From Spirosoma aerolatum (GTDB lineage Bacteria > Bacteroidota > Bacteroidia > Cytophagales > Spirosomataceae): a stretch of 64,000 nt of DNA. Shown one piece after another: positions 51,402 to 60,258 of the stretch (its first letter is position 1; each line of letters opens with the position of its first letter). The DNA lies in contig NZ_CP020104.1 in the NCBI RefSeq assembly GCF_002056795.1, positions 6,333,501 to 6,397,500 of the forward strand. Reading direction: 5' to 3'. The translations under genes were made by a program, and so were the position numbers. A model generated the notes under the pieces. It did no database searches. It was not told the origin of the DNA and saw only the letters and a list, made by a program, of their open reading frames with translations.

Positions 51402-52475
51402 ATGTCCCGAATTATTTTTGACTGCAACCTGATGAAATTCCCCCATTCTGGCCTGTATTATTACTGCCAGAATTTGAGTGATCATATCAATAAACTGCTG
51501 GTGGAAACCGATCAGCCACTCATGAGGATGTATTTACCTCCTCGTAAAAAGCTGTCGCTGCATCCGAAACCATACCACCTGATTGAGCAGAAATGGCATA
51601 AACTGATTCAGCCGTTTCTACTCAAGTGCCGGGTGTGGCATGCACCGTTTCAGTCTGGACGAATTTTGCCCGACAAAAATCGATTTCCACACCTGAAGGT
51701 TGTGCTGACCATCCACGATCTGAATGTACTCCACGAAGGAAAACCGGACGATGTTCAGCAAAAAAGTCTGGCTCATACTCAATCGTTGATCGATCAGAGC
51801 GATGTAATTATTTGTATATCGGAATTTACCAAAAACGACGTGCTGACGCATTGCACCGTTGGCGATAAACCTATTTATGTAATTCATAACGGGGTCAATA
51901 AACTACCGGGTTCGATAGAAGCAGAAGAGAGTCTGTACAAGCCCAACCGGGAGTTTATGCTGGGAATAGGCTATCTGAATAAAAAGAAGAACTTCCATGT
52001 GCTGCTGCCTTTGTTACAGCTCAATCCAGAGCTGGAGTTGATCGTCATCGGCTGTCACGACGACCCTGATTATGTAGCTACCATGTGGCAACAGGCGCAG
52101 CAGTTAGGCGTTGCGGATCGGCTGCGTTTGCCGGGTATGGTGTCGGAAGCGGCTAAAATCTGGTATCTGCAACACTGCAAAGCTCTGGTCCACCCCTCAC
52201 TGGCCGAAGGCTTTGGTCTCACCGTAATCGAAGCCATGCAATTCGGTAAGCCTGTTTTTCTATCGCCCCTTACATCCTTACCCGAAGTAGGTGGCGATGC
52301 AGCGTTTTACTTTCCCAGCTTTGATGCCGAGGCCATGCAGGAAACCTTTCTGCAAGGACTAAAAGCGGCCACCTGCCCCAAACACCAGGAAGCCATCTTA
52401 AAAAATGCCGCCCGTTTCGACTGGGAGAAAACTGCTCAGCAATACCTGTCCGTTTACCAATCCATTGCGGGTTAA
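51402..52475 (+). CDS. GT4-family glycosyltransferase, divergent paralogue
   Basis: A 357-residue glycosyltransferase that starts MSRIIFDCNLMKFPHSGLYY, aligned with its divergent neighbour's RVVFDC start. Shared motifs: VVLTIHDLNVLHEGKPDD, VIICISEFTKNDVLTH, NKKKNFHVLLPLLQLNPELE and VHPSLAEGFGLTVIEAMQFG. ATG 51402 is chosen by this alignment; the frame opens at GTG 51369. The pair shares a 271-base divergent promoter region in which I find no clear box. Confidence 0.9.
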   Translation: MSRIIFDCNLMKFPHSGLYYYCQNLSDHINKLLVETDQPLMRMYLPPRKKLSLHPKPYHLIEQKWHKLIQPFLLKCRVWHAPFQSGRILPDKNRFPHLKVVLTIHDLNVLHEGKPDDVQQKSLAHTQSLIDQSDVIICISEFTKNDVLTHCTVGDKPIYVIHNGVNKLPGSIEAEESLYKPNREFMLGIGYLNKKKNFHVLLPLLQLNPELELIVIGCHDDPDYVATMWQQAQQLGVADRLRLPGMVSEAAKIWYLQHCKALVHPSLAEGFGLTVIEAMQFGKPVFLSPLTSLPEVGGDAAFYFPSFDAEAMQETFLQGLKAATCPKHQEAILKNAARFDWEKTAQQYLSVYQSIAG

Positions 52476-52490
52476 TTTTCTTGCCCCTCG

Positions 52491-52519
52491 GCTCGTCCGC
52501 CCTGCAATCACGGACGAGC
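52491..52519 (+). terminator. Possible terminator after GT4 gene
   Basis: GCTCGTCCG and CGGACGAGC, 9-bp perfect stem with an 11-base loop, 15 bases past the stop. No T-tract follows, so factor-independent termination is uncertain. Confidence 0.4.
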
Positions 52520-52610
52520 GTGCCAATCCTGCATACTGAGCGATTAGAAAAACATACACCTTCTGCTTTATCTTACCTGTTGGTGCGCATCTGTCAAACG
52601 TTTCCATTGG

Positions 52611-54797
52611 ATGAGATTTCTTTTCTGCACATTCTATTGCTGTCTACTAGTCACGGCTGGATTCTCCCAGGTCCAGAAACTACCTGTCTATCAAGCCAAA
52701 GCCTTTACAGCCGACTGGCTTATCTCGCCCGTTACGCAGAAAGCAGGCGTCTATCAGGCCAATAATGGAAAAGATCTGGTTCTATCGAACGGCTTACTTA
52801 CACGTCGATTCCGAATCACCCCTAATCTGGCTACGGTCGATTACAAAAACCTGACGACAGGTGAGCAGTTTGTCCGCTCAGTCCGGCCCGAAGCCATATT
52901 AGTTCTGAACGGCAAAACGCACCGGGTTGGCGGGCTTTACGGCCAGAAAGAACATGCGTACCTTCTCGAAGAATGGGTCGATCAATTTACGGCCAATCCA
53001 ACTGATTTCCAGTTCAAATCCTTTAGTGTAGCCCCCATAAAGGCCTACCTAAACTGGCAGCCACGTACCTGGACAATGAATCGACAGCAGCCAACTGGTC
53101 AGGAATTGCAACTGGTTTTTACCGCTAATTCGCCTGAGTTGAACGGTCTTGACGTAACAGTCCATTATGCACTCTACGACGGCATTCCCAGTCTCTGCAA
53201 ATGGGTAACGCTCAATAATAAATCAGGGACTCCCATCCACATTAATCAGATCATCAGCGAAGTACTGGCAACTCCCGAGGAAGAGTCGGCTGTGGTGGGA
53301 AAGCCGGAGCAGATGAAAAAACCGCAGCGGATTTACATAGAAAACAACTTTGCGTTCAACAACGCCATGCGATACGATCTATCCGATCAGGCCACGCATT
53401 GGCATACCGATTCGCTCTATACATCGCAGGTCAATTACAACTACGAAACCCCCTGTCTGCTGGAAGTATACCCAACTGTCGGGGTGGGTATTGATCTGGC
53501 GCCTGCGCAAACCTATACATCCATCCGTACCTACGAATTACTGCTCGACTCCTACGACCGCGAACGTAACGGGCTGGCTCGTCGGCGGTTTTATCAGGCT
53601 GTTGCGCCCTGGACAACCCAGAATCCAATATTCATGCACCTGGTCAATACCGAACCGGCCGTGGTCAAAAACGCAATCGATCAATGTACGCAAACGGGAT
53701 ATGAACTGGTCATCCTGAGTTTTGGCAGTGGCCTCAATATGGAAGATACGAGCCAGACCAACATTCAGAAATTTAAAGCCCTGGCCGATTATGCACATAG
53801 CAAAGGCATTTTACTAGGCGGCTATTCGCTCTTCAGCAGCCGCCGAATCGACGATGAAAACGACGTGATTGACCCTAAAACCGGACTACCCGATAAAGGG
53901 GCATTTTTCGGTCATGCACCCTGTCTGGCCAGTCAATGGGGCATTCGTTACCTGAACAGCCTGAAAAAATTCATTACCGAAACCGGATTCGATCTGCTCG
54001 AACACGATGGCCCCTATCCGGGCGATGTTTGTGCATCGACTAAACATCCCGGCCACAAAGGTCTGGACGATTCGCAATGGGTACAGATGGAGATGCAAAA
54101 GGGCTTTTACCGATTTCTGAACGAGCGAGGTGTTTACATCAACGCACCCGACTGGTATTTTATGGATGGTACCAACAAAATAGCCCTGGGCTATCGGGAA
54201 GTCAATTTTTCTCTCTCGCGTGAACAGCAAAAACTCCTAAACCGACAGAATATTTTCGACGGAACCTGGGAAAAAACAGCCACCATGAGCTGGGGATTCG
54301 TGCCCCTTACCAAATACCAGGGTGGCGGACCTGAAGCCGTTCTGGAACCCCTTAGCGAACATCTGACCGACTACGAACAACTGATGATGCAGTATTATGG
54401 CGCGGGAGTTCAGGCTTGCTACCGGGGACCTCGGCTGTACGATACTGAAACAACCCAACAAACCGTCAAACGTGTAATCGACTGGTATAAAAAGTACCGC
54501 CTGATTCTGAACGCCGATCTGATTCACCTGCGCCGACCCGACGGTCGAGACTGGGACGGCATCCTGCATGTGAATCCAACGGGTAAAGAGAAAGGGCTGG
54601 TCATGTTATACAACCCGCTAAAAACCAGAATGACGCGAACCATAAAACTACCCTTGTATTATACGGGTCTTCGTCAGACGGCCCAGATTAGACAAGGTGA
54701 GGGAAAGGCGCAACCTTACACCTTAAATCGACAGTATGAAGTCGAACTGCCCGTTACGATTGAACCTGAAAGCTATGGTTGGTGGGTCATTGAATAA
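52611..54797 (+). CDS. Exported clan GH-D-like glycoside hydrolase (alpha-galactosidase type)
   Basis: A 728-residue secreted protein (signal to GFSQ). The N-terminal beta-sandwich (about 40-330: VLSNGLLTRRFRITPNLATV, TVHYALYDGIPSLCKWVTLN) precedes a TIM barrel (about 355-640) with LVILSFGSGLNMEDTSQTNI, KGILLGGYSLFSSRR and TGFDLLEHDGPYPGDVCAST, in which Asp is a candidate nucleophile. GH36/GH27-type enzymes share this layout, but the exact family and substrate are not certain. It overlaps the convergent MarR gene by 11 bases. Confidence 0.75.
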   Translation: MRFLFCTFYCCLLVTAGFSQVQKLPVYQAKAFTADWLISPVTQKAGVYQANNGKDLVLSNGLLTRRFRITPNLATVDYKNLTTGEQFVRSVRPEAILVLNGKTHRVGGLYGQKEHAYLLEEWVDQFTANPTDFQFKSFSVAPIKAYLNWQPRTWTMNRQQPTGQELQLVFTANSPELNGLDVTVHYALYDGIPSLCKWVTLNNKSGTPIHINQIISEVLATPEEESAVVGKPEQMKKPQRIYIENNFAFNNAMRYDLSDQATHWHTDSLYTSQVNYNYETPCLLEVYPTVGVGIDLAPAQTYTSIRTYELLLDSYDRERNGLARRRFYQAVAPWTTQNPIFMHLVNTEPAVVKNAIDQCTQTGYELVILSFGSGLNMEDTSQTNIQKFKALADYAHSKGILLGGYSLFSSRRIDDENDVIDPKTGLPDKGAFFGHAPCLASQWGIRYLNSLKKFITETGFDLLEHDGPYPGDVCASTKHPGHKGLDDSQWVQMEMQKGFYRFLNERGVYINAPDWYFMDGTNKIALGYREVNFSLSREQQKLLNRQNIFDGTWEKTATMSWGFVPLTKYQGGGPEAVLEPLSEHLTDYEQLMMQYYGAGVQACYRGPRLYDTETTQQTVKRVIDWYKKYRLILNADLIHLRRPDGRDWDGILHVNPTGKEKGLVMLYNPLKTRMTRTIKLPLYYTGLRQTAQIRQGEGKAQPYTLNRQYEVELPVTIEPESYGWWVIE

Positions 54798-55302
54798 TGG
54801 AAAACCGCTCGCTATCCTCGTCAGATTCGTTTAGTGATTCGTGATAAGCCGTGATTTGATAGAGTACGTCTACGGCTATAGCGAAGTTGTTTTCCCCAAC
54901 CAGCGCTTTGTAGGTATCCGTCAATTTCTTCTGTTCTTTTTTAGCCGTTAGCAATAGCTTCTGGCCTTCTTTGGTTAGTGTAATTTTGGAGCTACGACCA
55001 TCGCGTTTACTGCGCTCGGTGGTAATTAGCCCCAGCGCTTCCATCTCTTTTACCGTTCGGCTCATCGCCTGTTTAGGCTGCATAGCGCGTCTTGCCAGTT
55101 CCTGATTTGTAACGCCCTCCAGGCTAATATTGGTCAAAAACCGCATAAAGGAGGCTTTGAAGGGAGCATCGGCTTTTTCATTCATCGTCCGTTGCATCCA
55201 TAAATCCGACAGACGCTTGGTTACTGCAATCAGCCGCCCCCAGTTGCGATCGTTATGTTGCATATAATCGACCAATTCCTTCTCTAGTTTCTTTTTCTTC
55301 AT
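54787..55302 (-). CDS. MarR-family winged-helix regulator
   Basis: A 171-residue regulator. The DNA-binding core is FMRFLTNISLEGVTNQELAR, RAMQPKQAMSRTVKEMEALG, LITTERSKRDGRSSKITLTK, followed by a long dimerisation helix (EGQKLLLTAKKEQKKLTDTY). ATG 55302 (MKKKKLEKELVD) is preferred over an upstream start because the next 5' bases look non-coding. It is convergent with the glycoside hydrolase and divergent from a VOC gene; either may be a target. Confidence 0.86.
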   Translation of the reverse strand: MKKKKLEKELVDYMQHNDRNWGRLIAVTKRLSDLWMQRTMNEKADAPFKASFMRFLTNISLEGVTNQELARRAMQPKQAMSRTVKEMEALGLITTERSKRDGRSSKITLTKEGQKLLLTAKKEQKKLTDTYKALVGENNFAIAVDVLYQITAYHESLNESDEDSERFSIIQ

Positions 55303-55406
55303 CCTATTCGGTATGTATCCCTGGAACAAATATAGGCTCAATTTAAATAGTCAACAATGATTACTAAATAGTCAACAATTATGACTAATTTTGTTTTAAC
55401 TACTAG

Positions 55407-55521
55407 AGCACAGATTTTTATGATTACTATGATTAACTATGATCTCCTCCTCAAAACAAGCTGATTATCAAGACACCTGTTTTATATCATAATAAATCAT
55501 ATCGATCATAAAAGTCTGTGT
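55407..55521. repeat. Long imperfect inverted repeat (CACAGATTTTTATGATT family)
   Basis: The left part from 55407 and the right part to 55521 pair over about 38 bases with about 29 matches (CACAGAnTTTTATGATn, nested ATGATT units). The centre has AAAACA/TGTTTT. The same core occurs at 26250. It lies between divergent MarR and VOC genes, unlike most repeats here, and may hold their promoters. Confidence 0.6.
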
Positions 55522-55554
55522 TCCATCATTATCTCAAATCGATCAACCAACACA

Positions 55555-55929
55555 ATGTCGTTTAAACATCTGAATCTGGCTGTGCCCGATGTGGTACAAA
55601 CCAAAATCTTTTTTGAAACCTATTTTGGCTTTCAATGCCAGGAACTAAAAGGCGATAATATCATCGCTATTCTGGAAGATCAGGACGGGTTTATTCTGTC
55701 AATTAGTAACTTCTCAAAAAACGAAATTCCGCAGTACCCTACTGATTTTCACGTAGGCTTTGTACAGGAGACACCCGAACAGGTTATGGCAATTTATCAA
55801 GCCATGAAAGCAGACGGTATTACGGTAGGAAAAGAACCTCGCAACTACGGTGGCCGTGGTACGATGTCTTTTTATGTCGAAGCGCCCGGTAAGCTACTGG
55901 TCGAAGTGTTGTGCATAACGGCCGACTGA
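55555..55929 (+). CDS. VOC (glyoxalase/bleomycin-resistance) superfamily protein
   Basis: A 124-residue beta-alpha-beta-beta-beta fold protein: FKHLNLAVPDVVQTKIFFET, YFGFQCQELKGDNI, DFHVGFVQETPEQVMAIYQA and GTMSFYVEAPGKLLVEVLC. Metal-binding candidates are His at residue 4, His in DFHVGF and Glu near the end. Members include dioxygenases, glyoxalases and resistance proteins; which one this is cannot be told. Confidence 0.88.
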   Translation: MSFKHLNLAVPDVVQTKIFFETYFGFQCQELKGDNIIAILEDQDGFILSISNFSKNEIPQYPTDFHVGFVQETPEQVMAIYQAMKADGITVGKEPRNYGGRGTMSFYVEAPGKLLVEVLCITAD

Positions 55930-56022
55930 CCCAACATGACCTTTTGCTCAATTGGTACTCATCCACTTGGGCCGCCTAGGTGATAATGAGTACATTGTGC
56001 CCAAAACCGAACGCACGTACGT

Positions 56023-56550
56023 ATGCCTCAACTTGACCAGCTTTTAGCCGAAGTAGCCGCAGCCCGCACCCAATACATAACCGATGTCGGTAAACTAACC
56101 GAAGAACAGGCCCAATGGAAGCCCTCACCCGATGTATGGAATGCCGTGGAAAACACTGAACATTTGTACTGGGCCGAACATGGGGGTATCTGGGGCATGT
56201 GGCGAGCCTATCACGCCCAAAAAGCGGGAAAACCCATCTGGGAAGGTGAATTGACCAACAAGGGCCTAACAGCCGACGAAATTGTCGCCCGAACCTGGCG
56301 CGAAAAAGAGCAGGTGCCAGCCATTGCGGCTCCTCGTATGGGTGGTTCGTTAGCCTTCTGGCTATCGGCGCTGGCCAGTCTACAACAACCACTTGCCGAT
56401 CTGGCAACCGCACTGGCTGATGAAGATCTGGAAACTATTATTCATCCGCATGTGCTGTCTGGCCCATTAGACATTCGGCAGCGGTTCCAGTTCCTGCGCT
56501 TCCACATCGACCGCCACCGAAATCAGGTTATGGCACTGGGGCTACTCTAA
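56023..56550 (+). CDS. DinB superfamily protein
   Basis: A 175-residue four-helix-bundle protein. Metal ligands of the DinB fold: His in WNAVENTEHLYWAEHGG, and the final HxxxH in FQFLRFHIDRHRNQVMAL. The family contains metal-dependent thiol transferases such as bacillithiol transferases (BstA), which would fit the BshA gene in this genome; that link is inference. Confidence 0.88.
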   Translation: MPQLDQLLAEVAAARTQYITDVGKLTEEQAQWKPSPDVWNAVENTEHLYWAEHGGIWGMWRAYHAQKAGKPIWEGELTNKGLTADEIVARTWREKEQVPAIAAPRMGGSLAFWLSALASLQQPLADLATALADEDLETIIHPHVLSGPLDIRQRFQFLRFHIDRHRNQVMALGLL

Positions 56551-56618
56551 AAACGAATCAGGCGAAGATACCAAACTATCTCCGCCCGACCGTCAACTGG
56601 AAACCAAAAACTGTCTTA

Positions 56619-58409
56619 TTAAACCTCTTCTGTCTGTAACTGTTTTTCGTAGAGTTCACGATAAGCCCCATTCATTGCCAGCAACTCCTCATGCGTGCCT
56701 TGTTCAATGATTTCGCCATCGTCGAGCATAATGATGTGGTCGGCTAGTTTGGCCGATGAAACCCGGTGCGAAATCACAACCGATGTACGGTCGGCCATGA
56801 TGCGCTGGAGATTATTCAGGATGATGTTTTCAGTGTTCGTATCTACGGCCGACAGGCAATCGTCCAGAATCAGAATTTTGGGGTCGCGGGCAATAGCACG
56901 AGCAATACTCAGCCGCTGCTTTTGTCCACCCGAAAGCGTAACGCCCCGTTCGCCCACGCGCGTATCGAACTGTTCAGGAAAATCGATTACATTCTGGTAG
57001 AGATCGGCGTCGCGCAGGGCCTGTTCAACCCGCTCCTGTGGCAAATCGGGCTTACCGAAGCGTACGTTGTTGCTGATGGTTTCGGAAAACAGGAACACGT
57101 CCTGCGGCACATAGCCCATCTGTCCGCGTAACGACGTCAGGTTATAATCTTTGACTGGAATACCATCAATCCTGATCTCGCCGAACGTCACATCGTACAT
57201 GCGGGTCAGCAGGTTAGCCAACGTACTCTTACCCGATCCGGTTGTGCCCAGAATAGCCACCGTTTCGCCCGCCCGAACGTGCATGGAGAAATCTTTAATG
57301 GCCGTTATCCCCGAATCAGGATAAACGAACCGGACATTTTTGAATTCTATTTCACCCTGTATTGTGTGCTGAATATCCTTCTGCGATACGATGTCGGTTT
57401 TGATCGTCAGGAATTCGTTAATGCGCTGTTGGGAAGCTGCTGCCCGTTGGGTCTGGCTGGTTGTCCAGCCCAACGCCATTACCGGCCAGGTCAGCATATT
57501 TACGTAGAGGATAAACTCGGTGATGTTTCCCGGTGTCAGTTGCCCGGCAATAATTTCCTGGCCACCCACATAAATGACTAGCACGTTGCTCAACCCGACG
57601 AGGATGGCAACCATCGGAAAAAACAACGAATCGACGCGCGTCAGTCCCAGCGATTTTGCCCGGTACTCATCGCTTTCAATTTCAAATTTGGCGGCCGAAT
57701 TGGCTTCCTGCACAAACGATTTCAACACCCGAATACCCGAAAACGCTTCCTGTACATAGGTAGACAACCGCGAAAGACTCTTCTGGATTTCCTCGGACCG
57801 TTGAATAATTATGTTATTGACCAGGTAGATCGCCACCGACAAAACCGGCAGAGGCAGCAGCACATAGAGCGACAACCGGGCGTTAATACTCACCATGTAG
57901 CTGATCACGAGTATAAACAGTACGATCAGGTTCAACCCGTACATGATACTTGGCCCAATGTACATCCGCACTTTACTCACATCTTCTGAAATACGAGCCA
58001 TCAAATCGCCCGTGTTATGCTGGCGATAAAAACTAAGCGGCAAGGTCTGGTAGTGGTCGTAAATCTCATTTTTCAGATCATACTCCACGTGCCGCGACAT
58101 CACAATAAGCGTTTGCCGAACCAGAAACAGGAAGAATCCTTTCATGAGGGCCATCACCAACGTCAGCACGCCAAACAGCAAAATACTCGTTCCAAAAATC
58201 TGGTATAGTCCCGACTGCAATGGGGAACCATCATAGAGATAGTAGACATCCAGCGTTTCGCGGACTAGATCAAGGGCATACCGAACCAGCTGCGCCGGAA
58301 AAATGCCAAACAGATTGGAGACAGCCGTAAAAACCGTCCCCAGAATCAGGTACCACTTGTATTTAAGGAGGTATTTATTAAGATAGGAAAGAGCTTTCAC
58401 AGAGACCAA
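56619..58409 (-). CDS. ABC exporter with Asp in place of the catalytic Glu
   Basis: A 596-residue half-transporter: six helices (about 20-330), then Walker A VAILGTTGSGKSTLANLL, signature TLSGGQKQRLSIARAIA and Walker B ILILDDCLSAVD. The residue after the Walker B Asp is Asp, not Glu, a change found in one subunit of heterodimeric exporters (TM287-, BmrC- or MdlA-like). No second half-transporter is adjacent; the MsbA-like gene at 47972 has the Glu. It may pair with another gene or work slowly as a homodimer. Substrate unknown. Confidence 0.92.
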   Translation of the reverse strand: MVSVKALSYLNKYLLKYKWYLILGTVFTAVSNLFGIFPAQLVRYALDLVRETLDVYYLYDGSPLQSGLYQIFGTSILLFGVLTLVMALMKGFFLFLVRQTLIVMSRHVEYDLKNEIYDHYQTLPLSFYRQHNTGDLMARISEDVSKVRMYIGPSIMYGLNLIVLFILVISYMVSINARLSLYVLLPLPVLSVAIYLVNNIIIQRSEEIQKSLSRLSTYVQEAFSGIRVLKSFVQEANSAAKFEIESDEYRAKSLGLTRVDSLFFPMVAILVGLSNVLVIYVGGQEIIAGQLTPGNITEFILYVNMLTWPVMALGWTTSQTQRAAASQQRINEFLTIKTDIVSQKDIQHTIQGEIEFKNVRFVYPDSGITAIKDFSMHVRAGETVAILGTTGSGKSTLANLLTRMYDVTFGEIRIDGIPVKDYNLTSLRGQMGYVPQDVFLFSETISNNVRFGKPDLPQERVEQALRDADLYQNVIDFPEQFDTRVGERGVTLSGGQKQRLSIARAIARDPKILILDDCLSAVDTNTENIILNNLQRIMADRTSVVISHRVSSAKLADHIIMLDDGEIIEQGTHEELLAMNGAYRELYEKQLQTEEV

Positions 58410-58460
58410 ACAGCATTTTTTTCGTAACGGCTCAGCCTGCGGAAAAGTTGCAAAGAGTAG

Positions 58461-58525
58461 GGTGCGTGGGGCGGGGAGCAGGGAGAGGTATCCCAGGAAT
58501 AGTCCCTACTCCCTGCCCCTTGCAC
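58461..58525. repeat. G-rich inverted repeat between divergent ABC and nusB genes
   Basis: GGTGCGTGGGGCGGGGAGCA (from 58461) pairs with the complement strand ending at about 58525, about 21 of 25 positions. Further GGTGC units follow (CACGCTCCATGCACC). It lies just upstream of the nusB promoter, in a divergent gap. Confidence 0.65.
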
Positions 58526-58570
58526 CACGCTCCATGCACCATACACCTTGCACCTTGCCTAAAAAAGTCG

Positions 58571-58578
58571 TACTTTTG
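58571..58578 (+). promoter_or_regulatory. nusB promoter (CTTG-N20-TACTTTTG)
   Basis: Exact TAnnTTTG -7 box with CTTG at 58547-58550, 20 bases upstream, close to the Bacteroidota TTTG-N19-TAnnTTTG pattern. A leader of about 45 bases follows to ATG 58629. Confidence 0.65.
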
Positions 58579-58628
58579 TACCCATATTCAGTTCTTTAAA
58601 ATATCGGTAGAATTTAAGATTTAGGCGG

Positions 58629-59798
58629 ATGCTCAACAGGCGACTACTCCGAATAAAGGTCATGCAGGCGTTATACGCACTTCGGCAGGCCGAATTTTCC
58701 AATCAACAACTAGCCCTCGACGGCATCAACGAACTCTTCCAACCCGACCTAAACTCGATGCAGCCGCAAAACAAGCGGCAACTCGAAGGCTACCGAAAAC
58801 TGGCCTGTGCGCTCTTTGAAGAAGCCATTAAAACCAGTCAACCTGCCCAGGACGATGATGCTCCCCGACAAGTTTTGAAAGCCGCTAACGACGGTTTTGT
58901 CTTTTACCAAAGTCGGACCAAGAAAGATCGTCAGCATATGGCTCAACTGATGATCACACAGGTCAATGGTATTTATGACGATTACCTGCGCGTCATGCTG
59001 CTATTGCCCGAACTGGCCCGTGCTGCCCGTATTGACCGCGAACGCCCCTACCGTGACCCCGACGAGACCCCATTCCCGTTCGAGTCGGATCTGGCCGACA
59101 ACACGGTTATACAGGCGTTGGCGAACCATCAGCCTCTGAAAAATGAAGTTCTTCGACACAACATTTCCTGGGCCGATGATCAGCCGTTTGTTCGGAAAGC
59201 CCTGCGTGAAGCGCTGAAAACCGATGAAACCTACCGAGCCTATTGTAGCCAGCAAACGCACACAGCCGACGAAGATCAGGCTTTGGCACAATACGTGTTG
59301 CGGACGCTGATATTCAAGCACGATACAATCCGGGACCACCTGGCCGAAATCGACCTAAGCTGGACCGAAAATAGTGAAGTAGTCCGGGGATTAGCCATCC
59401 GTACCTTAAAATCGGTGCAGAGTGCAACAGGTTTACAGCTCGAACCACTGACCGACGATTGGGAAGAGGACGAATTTTTCCTGAATACGCTGTTTCAGAA
59501 ATCGCTGGAAAACGACGCTGAGTATGAGCAACTGCTGGCCGAACAGCTTCAGAACTGGGATATGGAACGGGTAGCGATGATCGATAAAATCATTCTAAAA
59601 CTGGCGGTTTGTGAATTACTGAGTTTTCCAAACATTCCAGTCAAAGTAACGATTAATGAATATATTGAGCTGGCAAAGGCCTATAGTACGCCTAAAAGCG
59701 GTAAGTTTGTCAATGGGATTTTAGACAATTTATCCGAAAAATTGCAGGCATCCGGTCATTTGCGCAAAAGTGGACGAGGCTTATTGGACAATAAATAG
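58629..59798 (+). CDS. nusB: Transcription antitermination factor NusB, long Bacteroidota form
   Basis: The protein has 389 residues compared with about 140 in E. coli. The C-terminal part (about 255-385) contains the NusB domain with MERVAMIDKIILKLAVCELL, SFPNIPVKVTINEYIELAKA and KSGKFVNGILDNL. The N-terminal 250 residues are helical and specific to the phylum; the start MLNRRLLRIKVMQALYALRQ resembles a second, degenerate NusB start. NusB with NusE binds boxA RNA to prevent termination in rRNA operons. First of a housekeeping run. Confidence 0.93.
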   Translation: MLNRRLLRIKVMQALYALRQAEFSNQQLALDGINELFQPDLNSMQPQNKRQLEGYRKLACALFEEAIKTSQPAQDDDAPRQVLKAANDGFVFYQSRTKKDRQHMAQLMITQVNGIYDDYLRVMLLLPELARAARIDRERPYRDPDETPFPFESDLADNTVIQALANHQPLKNEVLRHNISWADDQPFVRKALREALKTDETYRAYCSQQTHTADEDQALAQYVLRTLIFKHDTIRDHLAEIDLSWTENSEVVRGLAIRTLKSVQSATGLQLEPLTDDWEEDEFFLNTLFQKSLENDAEYEQLLAEQLQNWDMERVAMIDKIILKLAVCELLSFPNIPVKVTINEYIELAKAYSTPKSGKFVNGILDNLSEKLQASGHLRKSGRGLLDNK

Positions 59799-59911
59799 TT
59801 TATGGTTATGCGTTTATGGTTTACGATTTTCTGTTTCAATGACGAGCTATAGTAATACACTAACCCATTGAGAGCCGAAAACCGAAATCGAAACCCGAAA
59901 ACTCCACAGAA

Positions 59912-60214
59912 ATGAATAGACTTGGTCGTGACTTAACGTTTTTAGTGACAGGCATAGCTGTTGGTTCACTATTTGGCTTATTGTATGCGCCTGACAAGGG
60001 CAAAATCACCCGTGATCGGCTCTCGTTCCGCTTATCGAAATACAGAGAGCAGATCAATGCATTACTCCAGGACTTAGGTGGCTCAACCGATCAGCCCGAA
60101 AACTCATCGAAGAATGAGGGCCAGCGCGTCGTAAACGATGCCCGCGAAAAAGCGGAACGGCTACTCGAAGATGTAGACCGGCTAATGGCTCAAATTAAGC
60201 AACAGAACGCGTGA
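59912..60214 (+). CDS. YtxH-domain small membrane protein
   Basis: A 100-residue protein with one N-terminal membrane helix (LTFLVTGIAVGSLFGLLYAP), the APDKGKITRDRL motif of YtxH/gas-vesicle-like small proteins, and a helical, charged C-terminus (NDAREKAERLLEDVDRLMAQ). Function unknown, perhaps stress-related. It follows nusB in the common Bacteroidota order. Confidence 0.8.
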   Translation: MNRLGRDLTFLVTGIAVGSLFGLLYAPDKGKITRDRLSFRLSKYREQINALLQDLGGSTDQPENSSKNEGQRVVNDAREKAERLLEDVDRLMAQIKQQNA

Positions 60215-60217
60215 AAT

Positions 60218-60244
60218 CGATGTAGAGCTTAAAGCTCTACATCG
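60218..60244. repeat. 27-base near-perfect palindrome
   Basis: CGATGTAGAGCTT, one A, then the exact complement AAGCTCTACATCG. It starts 3 bases after the YtxH stop, and the DUF1573 start follows 14 bases after it. A terminator between two operon genes would be odd; an RNA-processing or stabilising hairpin is possible. Confidence 0.85.
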
Positions 60245-60258
60245 TAAACTATACAAAA

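Noticed and set aside
58441..58560. G/C-rich repeat as a CRISPR or tandem array
   Set aside because: Units are not evenly spaced and form an inverted, not direct, arrangement; no cas genes.
59805..59900. TTTATGGTT and CGAAAACC direct repeats as an attachment site
   Set aside because: Short, imperfect copies with no integrase nearby.
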